Part shown: piece after piece, positions 1-9,005 of the stretch
How positions within the stretch are numbered: the stretch's first letter is position 1
Layout: every line of letters starts with the position of its first letter
NCBI RefSeq assembly: GCF_000981385.1
Contig: NZ_LATZ01000132.1
Span: forward strand, 1-64,000
From: Bacillus sp. SA1-12
GTDB taxonomy: Bacteria > Bacillota > Bacilli > Bacillales > Bacillaceae
Length of the DNA: 64,000 bases
Direction of reading: 5' to 3'
Notes under the pieces: generated by a model
Told to the model about the DNA's origin: nothing
Database searches by the model: none
Seen by the model: the letters and a program-made list of their open reading frames with translations, nothing else
Translations under genes and position numbers: made by a program

Positions 1-416
1 AAGACACGTGTATATTAGTAACTATTACTTTGATTTAGCACGAGGACGTGAGCACTATCAAACAAATGATTATAAAAAGGCGAGTAAAAATAGATGGTTA
101 ATTGAGCGTCGACATGCAGATAAAGTAAGAAATCATAGTTTACGTCGCAGCCGTTACAGAGGGTTAGAAAGAACATCCATTCACTCTCTTCTATCAACAA
201 TAGCTTGTAATGTAAAACGTATGAGTAAATTAATTACTCAAAAACGACAACGGGAGAAGTCTGCCCTTTTACAAGAATCATAGGAATAAAAAGGAGAAAA
301 CCCTCATTTATCTCTTGAATTTACCCCTTTTAACATAGAATATCCCTTATAAACACCCGGAAAATGTAAAAATCACCTAAAGAACACATTTAAACGTGCC
401 TTTTTCGGAGGTCTCC
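1..416 (+). mobile_element. Right end of a DDE insertion sequence
   Basis: The 3' part of a transposase gene enters from the left edge, followed by about 130 bp of non-coding DNA. The reverse transcriptase gene on the other strand is intact up to codons G-T-P-Q-G and then changes abruptly near position 415-417, where the sequence CGGAGGTCTCCC begins. I infer that this point is the outer end of the insertion sequence and that the element inserted into the intron gene. The other end lies outside the window, so family (IS1182/IS5-like) and terminal repeats cannot be confirmed. Confidence 0.5.
2..283 (+). CDS. DDE transposase, C-terminal part
   Basis: The frame is open from the left edge, so only the last ~93 residues are present. 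They carry the basic C-terminal signature of IS1182/IS5-type DDE transposases: W-L-I-E-R-R, then L-R-R-S-R-Y-R-G-L-E-R, then a helical segment ending N-V-K-R-M. In this family the segment holds the final acidic residue of the catalytic triad and the end of the RNase H-like fold. The first two acidic residues would be upstream. Whether the full gene is intact cannot be judged from this window. Confidence 0.7.
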   Translation, partial: RHVYISNYYFDLARGREHYQTNDYKKASKNRWLIERRHADKVRNHSLRRSRYRGLERTSIHSLLSTIACNVKRMSKLITQKRQREKSALLQES

Positions 417-1050
417 CTTGCGGTGTGCCGTTGTCTGTTTTGTATTTCTTACCTTTCTCCATATATCCACCTTTAAGAAACCTACCAATTATTCTTAGTA
501 GGTTAGGGTCAGAGATTCGTAGTTTTAAGAACTCCATCATCCATGTGTGGTCAACGTTGTCGAAGAATCCTTTGATATCTACATCTACTATATAATTTAC
601 TGACTTCTTTTCAATGTAATAATTCAGTATTTTCAAAGCATCGTGGCAATTACGATTTGGACGGAATCCAAAGGAGCAATCAAGAAAGTCATTTTCATAG
701 ATGGTATTTAGTATCTTTGTAATGCCTTTTTGAACAATTTTATCTTCATGTTCCGGTATCCCCAAAGGTCTTTTCTTGTTTGAATTGAGTTTTGGGATAT
801 ACATTCTTCTTACTGGAACAGGTCGATAACTTTTGCTTTTAAGCCTACTTACTAAATCCTTTATGTTTTCTTCCATGTTTTCGCTGTATTGTTCTTTAGT
901 CGTTCCATTAACACCAGTCGCCTTTTTATTAGGTAGTTCATGATGACACTGTGTTAGCGTTTGCTCATTTAATAAGTGTGCAAGTGATGTGAATTTCAAT
1001 TTAGTATCAGATTTTGCTAATTCTGCTATCCTTAGTAGTTTTGTTTCCAT
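373..1050 (-). pseudogene. Group II intron reverse transcriptase, truncated
   Basis: The gene encodes the N-terminal ~212 residues of an LtrA-type intron-encoded protein: the N-terminal RT-0 region, the conserved R-R-x-Y-I-P-K and P-L-G-I-P motifs, F-G-F-R-P-N-R, and motif A with the catalytic Asp in V-D-I-K-G-F-F-D. It breaks off right after G-T-P-Q-G. The YADD active site, the maturase (X) domain and any endonuclease domain are missing. The last 13 codons before the stop appear to come from the adjoining insertion sequence. Family members are usually 420-600 residues, so this is a dead remnant. It lies directly behind group II intron RNA on the same strand, as expected for an intron ORF in domain IV. 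Confidence 0.85.
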
Positions 1051-1600
1051 TTATTATCCCTACCTCTGTGTGTAGTAAATGTGTCCCTAGTAAGGGTGAT
1101 AACTGGTAGCTAGCCTTTCCTCCATCGGCATTACCCAACTTCATTGGTACTACGCTGCTATCCGACTCCCTACATCGGCATTTGGTTTCCTTGCTTATTA
1201 TCGCTTGTAGACCATACTCTTCTATAAAGTAGAAAAGACCGGTAGGGTCTCCCGAGTTGCCGTATCATATCAATGTGTAACGTCCCAAGGTCTCTGACTC
1301 CAGAGAGGTTTCATCCTTCTAGCCTTTGACGAAGGATAAAATGTTGCTTTCTGCACGCAGGTAAGGCATCAGCCCTCTCGGTTTACTAACGTTTATGGAG
1401 CTCAATCCCTTCAGCCATTTGGCTTTCGGCCCGCCGTCGGGTAGAAAACAGGCGCGCGCATATGATAAAATCACGTTTCCTGTAGCCCCCCTACGATCCC
1501 GGACGGTCGGATTTCCCGAGTCCGGTTCTGACCTTGGTTAATCACCTACAGGTCTTCCCATACAACCGCAGGATTAAATGTCGGTACACATATTCCCCCA
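1051..1600 (-). mobile_element. Group II intron RNA, region before the reverse transcriptase
   Basis: Read on the minus strand, this GC-richer stretch leads into the reverse transcriptase start at 1050. It contains short phrases I recognise from the domain I-IV region of bacterial group II introns, such as ACTCGGGAGACCCTA near 1240 and GTCGGATAGCAGCGTAGTACC-like sequence near 1150, plus many short complementary segments. The 5' end (GUGYG) could not be placed with confidence. No domain V was found, which fits loss of the 3' half of the intron. Confidence 0.55.
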
Positions 1601-2404
1601 TCATTTGTAAGTTTACTTGTAAGCTAGTTTAAACATACTTAATAGCTCAGAGTCTATTATGCTTAAACATTCCAAGTGCCCAGAGGTCCTTCGCTCCATC
1701 ATAGGTGTTACCTTAATAGAAGTGTAATTTCCTTACACTTAAGAAGGCATTACCCTTCTCTCGTTGCTACTACGACCTCATGCGCCAGTCCTAAATCTTC
1801 CTACCAATTTCTATTAGCCTCTTATATGATAGGTCTTTATTGGTTTGTACCATTCAAATTTGAAGTAGGACCTTCCCGTCGTTATCTCTGAGAATCTTTC
1901 CCTAGATGCTAGAACCCGTGCCCCGGCTGCCCTTACGGTGCTTTTGACCGTTTCTTCCCGTAAGGCATCGGTCTTCCCCCGTTAGATAAAGGTCGACGCT
2001 AAGCAAATCATCCCTCGAAACAGTTTCTTGGAGGGGCGTAGATTTCGGGACTGCAGTATTCGTTAATTCCTTCTGGCCTCTAGGTTTGCTCGCCACACAG
2101 ACTGTTCCGACCTTATTCTCTCAGTGTAGAATAGGCCGCCGTGACTTTTACTTCCAAGCAGAACGTAGTTTGTTACCTCCCCACGCATTGGATATGCTAG
2201 TCATCCGAATTCGGCCAATTGATGACAGGAGACTTTCACTCCATGAGATTCTCAGCCTTGACGGCTGCTCCATCTAACTGTCTACGCTTAAAGACTGAAG
2301 TTACCTTTAGCCCTCCAAGACTCGCTACGAGTGAATGGCTAGTTCTTACTCGACGGGAATCCCACCCGCTATATGATACGACCTAAGCTCGGCCGCACTC
2401 GCAC
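1601..2404 (-). mobile_element. Second group II intron fragment (5' half, domain I)
   Basis: Minus-strand sequence starting GTGCGAGTGCGG at 2404 continues with structured, coding-free DNA that resembles domain I of a bacterial group II intron (for example GTCGAGTAAGAACTAGCC near 2340 and CGTAGCGAGTCTTGGAGG just after it). Together with the next segment, about 1.35 kb lies between this 5' end and the reverse transcriptase start. That is too long for the pre-ORF part of one ordinary intron, so I infer two intron copies, one truncated or nested in the other. The 5' end lies about 13 bp downstream of a lipoprotein stop codon. A covariance-model search would settle the boundaries. Confidence 0.5.
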
Positions 2405-2416
2405 CCGTTAGTGGAA

Positions 2417-2812
2417 TTAGTTATCTTTATTGGGAACTGATAATAACTCGAAATCGCCATTAAAATTTCCCGTACATTGGCTAAGTATATATTTTTTAAC
2501 CTCTTCTTCAGTTTCAACTATTATATCTTTGCACTCATATTCCTCAATAAATTTTCCATCGACACTATGAGAAACATTAATTAGTTCTCCATTAAACGTT
2601 AATGTCCTTACTCCACGTTGTCCCTCTACCCCGTACTGAACATAGTTTATTTCAGCTTCATTTTGATTGTTTACATTTTCAACAAATCTATTTAAACCCT
2701 CTAAATTTTGAATATCATTGTGTTCGTTTACGACTTCTTCAATATTATTTGATTGACATCCTGTAATAACTAAAAGAAGAAGAAGTGTTATACCAATAAA
2801 AATAGGCCGCAT
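2417..2812 (-). CDS. DUF4362-type lipoprotein
   Basis: The protein has ~131 residues from the internal ATG at 2812. That start is preferred because a lipoprotein signal follows at once: a charged start, a leucine-rich stretch, and lipobox V-I-T-G-C; the longer frame would place 22 unlikely residues before it. The mature part (N-L-E-G-L-N-R-F-V-E-N-V, then a Y-x-x-E-G-Q-R-G-V-R segment and two conserved cysteines in E-Y-E-C-K-D and S-Q-C-T-G-N) matches my memory of the DUF4362 family, small Bacillus lipoproteins of unknown role. It should be anchored outside the cell membrane. The intron fragment begins just after the stop codon. Confidence 0.75.
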   Translation of the reverse strand: MRPIFIGITLLLLLVITGCQSNNIEEVVNEHNDIQNLEGLNRFVENVNNQNEAEINYVQYGVEGQRGVRTLTFNGELINVSHSVDGKFIEEYECKDIIVETEEEVKKYILSQCTGNFNGDFELLSVPNKDN

Positions 2813-2915
2813 TTTATTCGTCCTCCCCCTATTATTTAGACGATTATTAGTTAAAAAAGTTCCAAAAAGCTTCTTCAACTCCCTCAGTTTGATACAAATA
2901 TCTCTCGAATGCTCA

Positions 2916-3228
2916 CTTATTCGCAGGATTTCAAAACCCTTGTAATTGAAATTTCGGGTAAACGGAATGAGTTCAGATCATTTTGGCTTCGTGAAGGCAT
3001 AGTTAAATAAAGGAGACAGCTATCACTCCATATTTTACCATATAATGCACATCCCCACGTCGCCCCTGGAGGCTTTCCCTCCCATGTCTCAACGGGTCAA
3101 TTGCCCTGTCATTCCTTCGTCATGCCTGTCCAAGGGGTGGAGGCCAGTTATGCTAAACTGATGGGTCACAATGCCCTTTTGTTGAAGAAACCTGGTACTC
3201 CGTACATATTTGAAATCCTACGAATAAG
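2916..3228. repeat. 313-bp segment bounded by 20-bp inverted repeats
   Basis: Positions 2916-2935 (CTTATTCGCAGGATTTCAAA) and 3209-3228 are inverted copies with one mismatch in 20. The interior has no gene. Its right part (about 3050-3190) is distinctly GC-rich with many short self-complementary blocks, while the left part carries a copy of the window's dispersed repeat at 2993-3024. It lies 58 bp downstream of the IS110 recombinase remnant. It could be a small non-autonomous element, or a non-coding RNA region linked to the IS110 element. The sequence alone does not decide. Confidence 0.6.
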
Positions 3229-3286
3229 ACAACATTCAAAATAAAAGTTAACTTTTTTTGTTTTTTACAGAATCAGTGTTTCTCTA

Positions 3287-4562
3287 CTATACTGCTAGAG
3301 GAACAATTTCTTTTACTTTATTTGGACAGTAGGCCTCATTTCGTCGTGCTATTCCTACAAAAATTCTAACTAATTTACCTACCAACTTCATAATAGACTT
3401 CATTTTCTTCATCTTCTTGACCTTCACATTATTAGTATGGAAGGCTTTAAACTCAGGGTTATTCCTCACAAGACTCATTGTTGCTAGATAGAGGAAACGT
3501 CGTAGCCTGGACCTTCCACGTTTAGAAATAACTATTTGCCCTTTCCATTTTCCCGAGCTTGCTTCAGCTAGATGTAATCCTGCATGACGTAACAGAGAGT
3601 TTCCATGAGAGAATCCACTTAAGTTCCCTGCCTCACCTAAAATACCAGCTAATGAAATTTCACTAATCCCTTTAATCATAAGCAATTTCTTTGCGAACGG
3701 TATTTTTATTGAGAACTTCTTTAACTTGTTGTTCAACTCTTTCGAGTTGTATTACCGCGAGGTCATATTCCTCTAATAATTGTTCTAGATGAAATTTATA
3801 AGCATCAAGTGCCTGTCTGGTACCAATAGAGGATTTTGCTAGTTGGATCAATAAATTAGCCTTTTTAGATCCAGGTTGTCTTTTCATTAATGACTTCCAT
3901 CCCCGCATGACATCTAGGGGTTGCAGTGTAGTTATTTCATTAGGTATCGGAAACAATCGAAGAGTTGCAATCGCTCCTTTACACGTAATATCCTTAAATG
4001 CTAGTCTGAGTTCTGGAAAGACAATATCTACCCATCTATTGATCTGATTAGTAGAGCTTACAAGACGTTTAACAATCACATCACGATTAGACATTAAAAC
4101 TCTAAGTTTATCAAAGGATTCTGATGACGGACGAACAAAGGAATAGTAGCCGTTTTTCACCATATCTGCGATAACGAGTGCATCTTTCTTATCACTCTTA
4201 GATTGGGTATTATCACGATTCTCTTTATTCTTTTTTACCAGGTGGGGATTAACAGTTACTACCTCGATGTTCTGCTTATCTAACCATTTTGATAGGTTAA
4301 TCCAGTAATGGCCTGTAGGTTCCATACCCACTATTATCGAATCTAAGTTTTTTAGTTTTTGTAACTTTTGAATCCAGTTTATTAGTTTAACGAATCCATC
4401 TTCATTATTTTCAAATATTAGTGGATCTCCAACTACAATTCCACGAAAATTAACAGCTCGTGCAACGTGTAATTGTTGAGCAATATCTACACCAACAATA
4501 AGATGTGTATCGGAAATTCTTTCAATTAGTTGATTTTGTTTGTCTTGCATTTTAAAATTCAT
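3287..4562 (-). pseudogene. IS110-family recombinase, frameshifted
   Basis: Two overlapping frames together make one IS110-type protein. The first (from 4562) carries the RuvC-like DEDD domain: Asp in V-G-V-D-I-A, Glu in G-M-E-P-T-G-H-Y-W, and D-K-K-D-A. The second (to 3287) carries the transposase-20 domain with the serine region A-S-S-G-K-W-K-G. Frame is lost near 3700 at a run of five A's: removing one A joins L-N-K directly to I-P-F-A-K-K-L-L. All recognisable motifs are present, so the damage is probably a single base. IS110 recombinases are guided by a bridge RNA from the element's own non-coding flank. A sequencing error or slippage cannot be excluded. Confidence 0.85.
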
Positions 4563-4884
4563 AGTAAGACTCCTCCTTAAGAATATGAGTTAGATTGGTC
4601 TCTATACTCGTATCTTACTGAGGGGTCCTATTTTTTTCAAACCCGTTATTTAACGATCTACAGGAATGCTAAACTTCACCGTTACTTCAATAAAAATGCG
4701 TCTCCACTTATTGTTAGCTTAAGTACATTCTTTTACAAACTTAAGAGATTTTAGACAGAGCATATTACAATTCAATTTTGTATATTTTTAAAAAATGTCG
4801 AAATTTTCTTAAATACTTTTTGTTCTCAATAAAGTACAATTGATGTGTGTGGTTTAGGATTCCATTATTTAGGGGTGTGTTTAT
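4563..4884. other. Intergenic: IS110 upstream flank and host DNA
   Basis: There is no gene here. The first ~100 bp would be the 5' non-coding part of the IS110 element. A copy of the window-wide dispersed repeat at 4668-4702 suggests host DNA has resumed by then. An AT-rich stretch with CTTAAG at both ends of a ~28-bp segment (about 4720-4745) precedes the secreted-protein gene and may hold its promoter. Confidence 0.5.
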
Positions 4885-5508
4885 TTGAAACGATTAAGAG
4901 TAATGATATTGACTGTTGTATTCATTCTGACAATGGCTCTGCCAGCAATGGCACAAGGTAACCAAAGCAATTCCCCAGTATCAAAAAGTTCTTTTGAAAG
5001 TGCAATGTTTAACGGAATTCAAGGATCAATTGAAACCTATACAACTCTTACTGCTGATCCAGAGAATAAAGGTCAATATATTTTGTATTTAGAAAAGTAC
5101 AATTTTGACGCTAATGTATATTATTTTGGTAGTGCTGTTGTTCCATCATCCGATGTGGTATTCAACACTACAAAAGGAACGGTAAAAGTAAATAAAACGG
5201 TCGCTTTAACTAAAGTAGAAGATGTATATGATGAGGAAAACGATGCTTATTACACTATTGAAACACCTGCTGGTGATGAGTCTGTCGATCTTACTTGGGC
5301 ATTCAATCCTAGAAATTACTCAACTCATAAATACGTGGACAGAAATATAGAGATTGATTTTAATCAATATCTTCAATTATCCAAGGCCACCATTAAAGAT
5401 TACAGCAATGTTACAGTTTCTGGAAAAATAGGCAATGCTGGAACTGAAGAATTAGATCACTCTGGTGCGAGTGTTTTTACAGGAACTTCTTTTACAATAA
5501 TTAAATAA
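4885..5508 (+). CDS. Secreted protein of unknown function
   Basis: The protein has 207 residues. The start is TTG at 4885, supported by AGGGGTGTG a few bases upstream. Residues 1-23 form a classic signal peptide (K-R-L-R, hydrophobic core, A-M-A cleavage site). There is no lipobox or wall-anchor motif, so free secretion is likely. The mature protein looks rich in beta strand and acidic residues, including a run Y-D-E-E-N-D-A-Y-Y near residue 112. I do not recognise a domain. A strong terminator follows at 5559, so it appears to be a single-gene unit. Confidence 0.75.
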   Translation: MKRLRVMILTVVFILTMALPAMAQGNQSNSPVSKSSFESAMFNGIQGSIETYTTLTADPENKGQYILYLEKYNFDANVYYFGSAVVPSSDVVFNTTKGTVKVNKTVALTKVEDVYDEENDAYYTIETPAGDESVDLTWAFNPRNYSTHKYVDRNIEIDFNQYLQLSKATIKDYSNVTVSGKIGNAGTEELDHSGASVFTGTSFTIIK

Positions 5509-5558
5509 ACATAAAATTTTCTTATTAATCCATAAGCCTAAACCCGCAACCCGTACAT

Positions 5559-5595
5559 AAAAGGTCGGTTCTTTTTACCGACCTTTTATTTTTTA
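5559..5595 (+). terminator. Rho-independent terminator
   Basis: A perfect 11-bp stem AAAAGGTCGGT/ACCGACCTTTT encloses a 7-base loop and is followed by a T-rich tail. It lies 50 bp after the secreted-protein stop codon. The A-rich left side could also serve transcription from the other strand. Confidence 0.9.
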
Positions 5596-5659
5596 TTTAA
5601 AATGAACCTATTATATACTGCTTACACCTGGTAGCAAAGATTCTACACTATCTTCATTA

Positions 5660-5700
5660 CAGGAATGCTGTCCGTTATTTAAATAAGGAAAAAGCGATGC
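5660..5700. repeat. Copy of dispersed intergenic repeat
   Basis: The sequence GCTGTCCGTTATTTAAATAAG followed by GAAAAAGCGATGC matches the core shared by about fifteen intergenic sites in this window, including 4668-4702, 8219-8262, 9163-9225, 23536-23590 and 29388-29437. Confidence 0.55.
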
Positions 5701-5774
5701 TTCAATATTCAAGTATACACTTTATAATAGTTCACCGATATTTTGTGTTTGTAAAAATACTTACTGGTAGCTCT

Positions 5775-6131
5775 TTAGAATGCGTACTTATATAAACCAA
5801 AATACAATGGACCGAGCAAAAGTACGAATACTACAGCAATAATCATGTATTTGACTGGAGGTGATACATCCTTGAACTCCTCCCCGTAATCAGCTAGGAA
5901 GAAGCTGTAAATTATGTCCCAAAATAAAGCTCCAAAAAACACGATCTGCCATAAAAAAGTGTTCATAATTTGGACATTTGTTACGTAACCAAAAAGTCCA
6001 ATCCAGGTAATAATCGAGATTACAAAATCTAATTTTGCTGGGAAAGTCTTATATTTTCCTTTAATCAGATATCCAATAGCAACAGCACCAAGAATTCCTA
6101 AATAAATTGTCCAAAACATATTAACAAACAT
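5775..6131 (-). CDS. Small integral membrane protein, unknown
   Basis: The protein has 118 residues with four predicted transmembrane helices at about 5-23, 34-52, 58-77 and 92-115. Short polar loops separate them (K-G-K-Y-K-T between helices 1 and 2, and A-D-Y-G-E-E-F-K-D before helix 4). The ATG at 6131 follows GAAAGAGGAAATGGATC, an adequate ribosome site. I recognise no named family or catalytic motif. It stands alone between a terminator-bounded gene and a 370-bp gap. Confidence 0.7.
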   Translation of the reverse strand: MFVNMFWTIYLGILGAVAIGYLIKGKYKTFPAKLDFVISIITWIGLFGYVTNVQIMNTFLWQIVFFGALFWDIIYSFFLADYGEEFKDVSPPVKYMIIAVVFVLLLGPLYFGLYKYAF

Positions 6132-6507
6132 GATCCATTTCCTCTTTCCTTTGTTTCCCCTTAAACATTATTTCAAGGTTAATCTCTAGTTATTTACGAA
6201 AATTATAAATCCTTTTGATTAATTTTGAATACAGGGGGTTTCTTCCAAACATTTAACTCTACAGAATTTTGTATATAACCGTTGAAAAAGTCGCATCTCC
6301 CTTTATGAAATGCGACTGATCATTCCTAACTTTCATCTATAAAGTAATAAATACGGTACTTCTTATTTAAGTAAAGCACCCGTTAAAACAACCATATCTT
6401 GAACCAACATATAGTGAGTAAAACTACTTCAGCTGGGTAGTATATGTTTAGGATGGTGTACTTTCATCATTAGCATATTCCCCATTAATAAACAAGGAAG
6501 TGAATAG
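6132..6507. other. Intergenic with repeat hairpin and possible promoter
   Basis: A copy of the dispersed repeat at about 6280-6320 contains a hairpin GTCGCAT...ATGCGAC. Further on, CATATAGT at about 6411 has the same form as the sigma-E-like -10 found before the spore hydrolase at 32049. It may drive the glycine-zipper gene. No coding sequence was seen. Confidence 0.4.
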
Positions 6508-6807
6508 ATGAATAAGAGTAACGAACGCAATAACTTTGGTGGAAATGTAGAAGAAAGCGGCAACAATCAAGCTGGTAGTAATGCTAATCAAGGTGCGAGT
6601 GACTTTGGTGAAGCAGCAGCAGCAGGAACTCTTAATGGAGCCGTTGCGGGTGCTATGATAGGTGCTCAATTTGGACTAATTGGTACTGTAATAGGCGGTG
6701 TTTCAGGCGGTGCTATTGGTAACCAGATTGTAGAGGGGGCTGAAGTCGATGACAAAACAGCTTCCAAAAATCATGATGAGAGCAATAATAACTCTATAAA
6801 TAAGTAG
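6508..6807 (+). CDS. Glycine-zipper protein
   Basis: The protein has 99 residues. The ATG at 6508 is preceded by AAGGAAGTG. Residues 1-35 are polar and N/G/S-rich. Residues 36-75 form an alanine/glycine-rich hydrophobic stretch with GxxxG-type spacing (G-A-V-A-G-A-M-I-G-A, then I-G-G-V-S-G-G-A-I-G), the pattern of glycine-zipper membrane segments. The C-terminus is polar. It has no signal peptide. The layout recalls unmodified bacteriocin-like peptides and small stress proteins, but nothing here proves either. No immunity gene or transporter is adjacent. Confidence 0.65.
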   Translation: MNKSNERNNFGGNVEESGNNQAGSNANQGASDFGEAAAAGTLNGAVAGAMIGAQFGLIGTVIGGVSGGAIGNQIVEGAEVDDKTASKNHDESNNNSINK

Positions 6808-6844
6808 CAGGCACTTTACAAAAATGTACTTGTGTTTATCTCAC

Positions 6845-6880
6845 CAAAAAAGACCGTCAAAAAGACAGTTTTTTTTTTCA
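6845..6880 (+). terminator. Probable terminator
   Basis: AAAAAAGACCGTC and GACAGTTTTTTTT pair around a five-A loop with one mismatch, and a long T run follows. It lies 38 bp after the glycine-zipper gene. Confidence 0.55.
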
Positions 6881-6897
6881 CTAAAGCACCTCATAGT

Positions 6898-7495
6898 TTA
6901 AAATGCTTCATTTATACAGGTAATATTATTAATTATCCATTCCTTTTCTATGTCAAAAAGGAAATCCCACTTTTTAGATTTTATCCAATCAAATAACTCA
7001 TTAATTTCCTCATTGTCTTCTTCAAAACGAATAAGAAACCAAGTGCTAATATTAGGTCATCACTTTCGACATTCCTTTTTCTTTTTAACATATTCTTTAT
7101 ACGTTCGATAACAGGTTTAATGGCAGTTTCATTTCCATGTCTATTGATACCTAACAAAGCATAGCCTTTAACTGCAACAGAACGGTCTTGTAAAGCCTCT
7201 AAAAAAGTCGGAAGTAAAGAATCATCCCCTATTTCATTTAATGCCCATAAAGCTGAACATTTAACGTCTCCTTTGTGATGTTCAAGTAAATTTATAAGAT
7301 GAGGAATAGCTTTATTTGTACCAATCTTAGATAATAGAGCATTTGCATAGGTTAGGTCATATACATCTGTTGACTCCGTTATAATTTTAATGAGTGCTTC
7401 CTCTGCAACAGAACTTTTACATGCCCTTAATGCCTCAATTGCAGAGTGTCTGACTGCTGTACGCTTATCGTTAATGAATTGAATGATTTGAGATC
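6898..7495 (-). pseudogene. HEAT-repeat protein, broken
   Basis: Minus-strand translation gives tandem helical repeats typical of HEAT/PBS-lyase proteins: A-V-R-H-S-A-I-E-A-L, then D-V-K-C-S-A-L-W-A-L-N-E-I-G-D, then A-V-K-G-Y-A-L-L-G-I. The frame shifts near 7050; the other frame continues with W-F-L-I-R-F-E-E-D and ends at a TAA at 6898. The N-terminus is missing where it meets the phosphoesterase remnant near 7500. Such proteins are protein-binding scaffolds. This copy should be non-functional. Confidence 0.7.
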
Positions 7496-7506
7496 AATCT
7501 TCAATC

Positions 7507-8142
7507 TCAATTTCTCCTTGTCCAATTTTTCCAAGGAGTGTAGAAAATTTCAATCATTTCTTTCGAAACAGTTACAATTGCATAACGGGCAGCCGATTTA
7601 TGGTTACATCCAAGGGAACCAGGATTCAAGTGTATGGCTTTATTACCTCTAAAATAATGAATTGGATGATGATAACCAAAGCAAATCAAATCTTCATTAT
7701 TCTGTTTGAATAAAGTTTCTAAATTTTCAACACTTGGTTCTACTATCGGGCTAAAGGGATCATTACTAATATGTTTTTTTATTTTATCGGTTTCAAATTG
7801 GTAGTGGATAAATAAAATTGAATGACCTTATATATTTTGTTTAATTATTCGTGGTAATTGTTCTAACTCGGGAATGAAGGATTTATCCATTCTATCTAAA
7901 ATCCATTGGGATGCTTTCTTGCGTGAGAATGACTTTGTGGATACTCCTCACCTTTTGCTAAAGATATGATTGCTTCGTCGTGATTCCCATTTATCATTGT
8001 TATATCATCTCTGGAGAACAGCATATGCAGTACTTCGTTTGAATCAGGACCTATCACAATCATATCCCCTAAGCAATATATTTGCTCGACCTCTTTTCTA
8101 CTGTCTATTGCCGTGAATATCTGTAATTATTGCCATTTGCAT
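7507..8142 (-). pseudogene. Metallophosphoesterase (YfcE/serine-threonine phosphatase-like), broken
   Basis: The start at 8142 (M-Q-M-A-I-I-T-D-I-H-G-N) has a good ribosome site and carries metal motif D-x-H. Further pieces give C-L-G-D-M-I (GD motif), N-G-N-H-D-E (GNHD), F-I-H-Y and C-F-G-Y-H-H-P (GH-x-H-like), the ordered signature of calcineurin-like phosphoesterases. The frame is lost just after the first motif (about 8105), again near 7910, and there is an in-frame stop near 7830. All motifs were recovered only by switching frames, so it is a pseudogene. It lies head to tail with the HEAT-repeat remnant, perhaps a former operon. Confidence 0.75.
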
Positions 8143-8349
8143 AGTTTCATTTCTCCCTAATAATAAAATTACGCTATATATTCTCCTTTTTCCATCAAGA
8201 CTCCTTCTTGAACTATCTTGCACCGTGTTGCATAGAAAAAGCTACCACAATGACAGCTCTTATCTAAAACTATTGCTCCCTTTATTGAACAAGACATTAA
8301 AATACTTTTATAGTAAAATATTAGTATTTGTAAAAGGAGCTTTATTCTT
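8143..8349. repeat. Intergenic with dispersed repeat copy
   Basis: Position 8219-8262 (TTGCACCGTGTTGCATAG followed by AAAAAGCTACC) is a copy of the dispersed repeat. The remainder is AT-rich and should hold the promoter of the oxidoreductase gene downstream. No gene was seen. Confidence 0.45.
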
Positions 8350-8970
8350 ATGAATATTTTAATTTTAGGTGCAACTGGACGAGTTGGAAGTCAAATAGTT
8401 ACTTATTCCCTTCATGACAGACATCATGTTACTGTATTAGTTCGCACTCCAGAGAAGATTCAAATAAATAATGAAAATTTAACTATTATTCAAGGGAATG
8501 TTTTAAATAAAGATGATATCGTACGTGCAATGCATGGGATTGATGTAGTTATTAGTGCACTAAATACTGATGGCACAACCACTCTATCAGAAAGTATGCC
8601 ACTTATTATCGAAGCAATGGAAAACGAAGGTATAAAAAGAATAATAACTATAGGAACTGCGGGTATTCTGCAAAGTAGAACCACGCCAAATTCTCTGCGT
8701 TATCAATCAAGTGAATCAAAGCAGAAGTCAACCCGTGCAGCGAAAGAACATCATAAAGTTTACGATATGCTCAAACAATCAACCCTCGAATGGACGATTG
8801 TCTGTCCTACGTACTTGCCGAATGGAGAAAGGGTAGGCAAATATCGAATAGACCGAAATTTTTTGCCGGAGGGTGGAGCTGAAATATCCGTACATGATAC
8901 AGCAGAATTTACATTTAGACAGATAAAAGCAAGCGATTATATAAAATCACGTGTAGGTATCGCCTACTAA
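8350..8970 (+). CDS. NAD(P)-binding oxidoreductase (YwnB-like atypical SDR)
   Basis: The protein has 206 residues. The ATG follows AAAAGGAGC. The N-terminus has the Rossmann dinucleotide motif G-A-T-G-R-V-G (residues 7-13, GxxGxxG), then V-R-T-P-E-K, which suggests NADPH preference, D-V-V-I-S-A-L near 75, and I-K-R-I-I-T-I-G-T-A-G near 101. Residues from about 130 include W-T-I-V-C-P-T-Y-L, usual in NmrA/YwnB-like atypical short-chain dehydrogenases, which lack the standard YxxxK pair. The substrate is unknown. It is probably cytoplasmic and monocistronic; a terminator lies 155 bp downstream. Confidence 0.85.
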   Translation: MNILILGATGRVGSQIVTYSLHDRHHVTVLVRTPEKIQINNENLTIIQGNVLNKDDIVRAMHGIDVVISALNTDGTTTLSESMPLIIEAMENEGIKRIITIGTAGILQSRTTPNSLRYQSSESKQKSTRAAKEHHKVYDMLKQSTLEWTIVCPTYLPNGERVGKYRIDRNFLPEGGAEISVHDTAEFTFRQIKASDYIKSRVGIAY

Positions 8971-9005
8971 TAATATTCTTATACTACTTTCATATTTGAT
9001 TAACC

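Noticed and set aside
4885-5508. Assignment of the secreted protein to a toxin or adhesin family
   Set aside because: Signal peptide is clear but no domain motif supports a specific function.
6508-6807. Two-peptide bacteriocin precursor
   Set aside because: The glycine-zipper helix fits, but there is no double-glycine leader, second peptide, immunity gene or transporter nearby.
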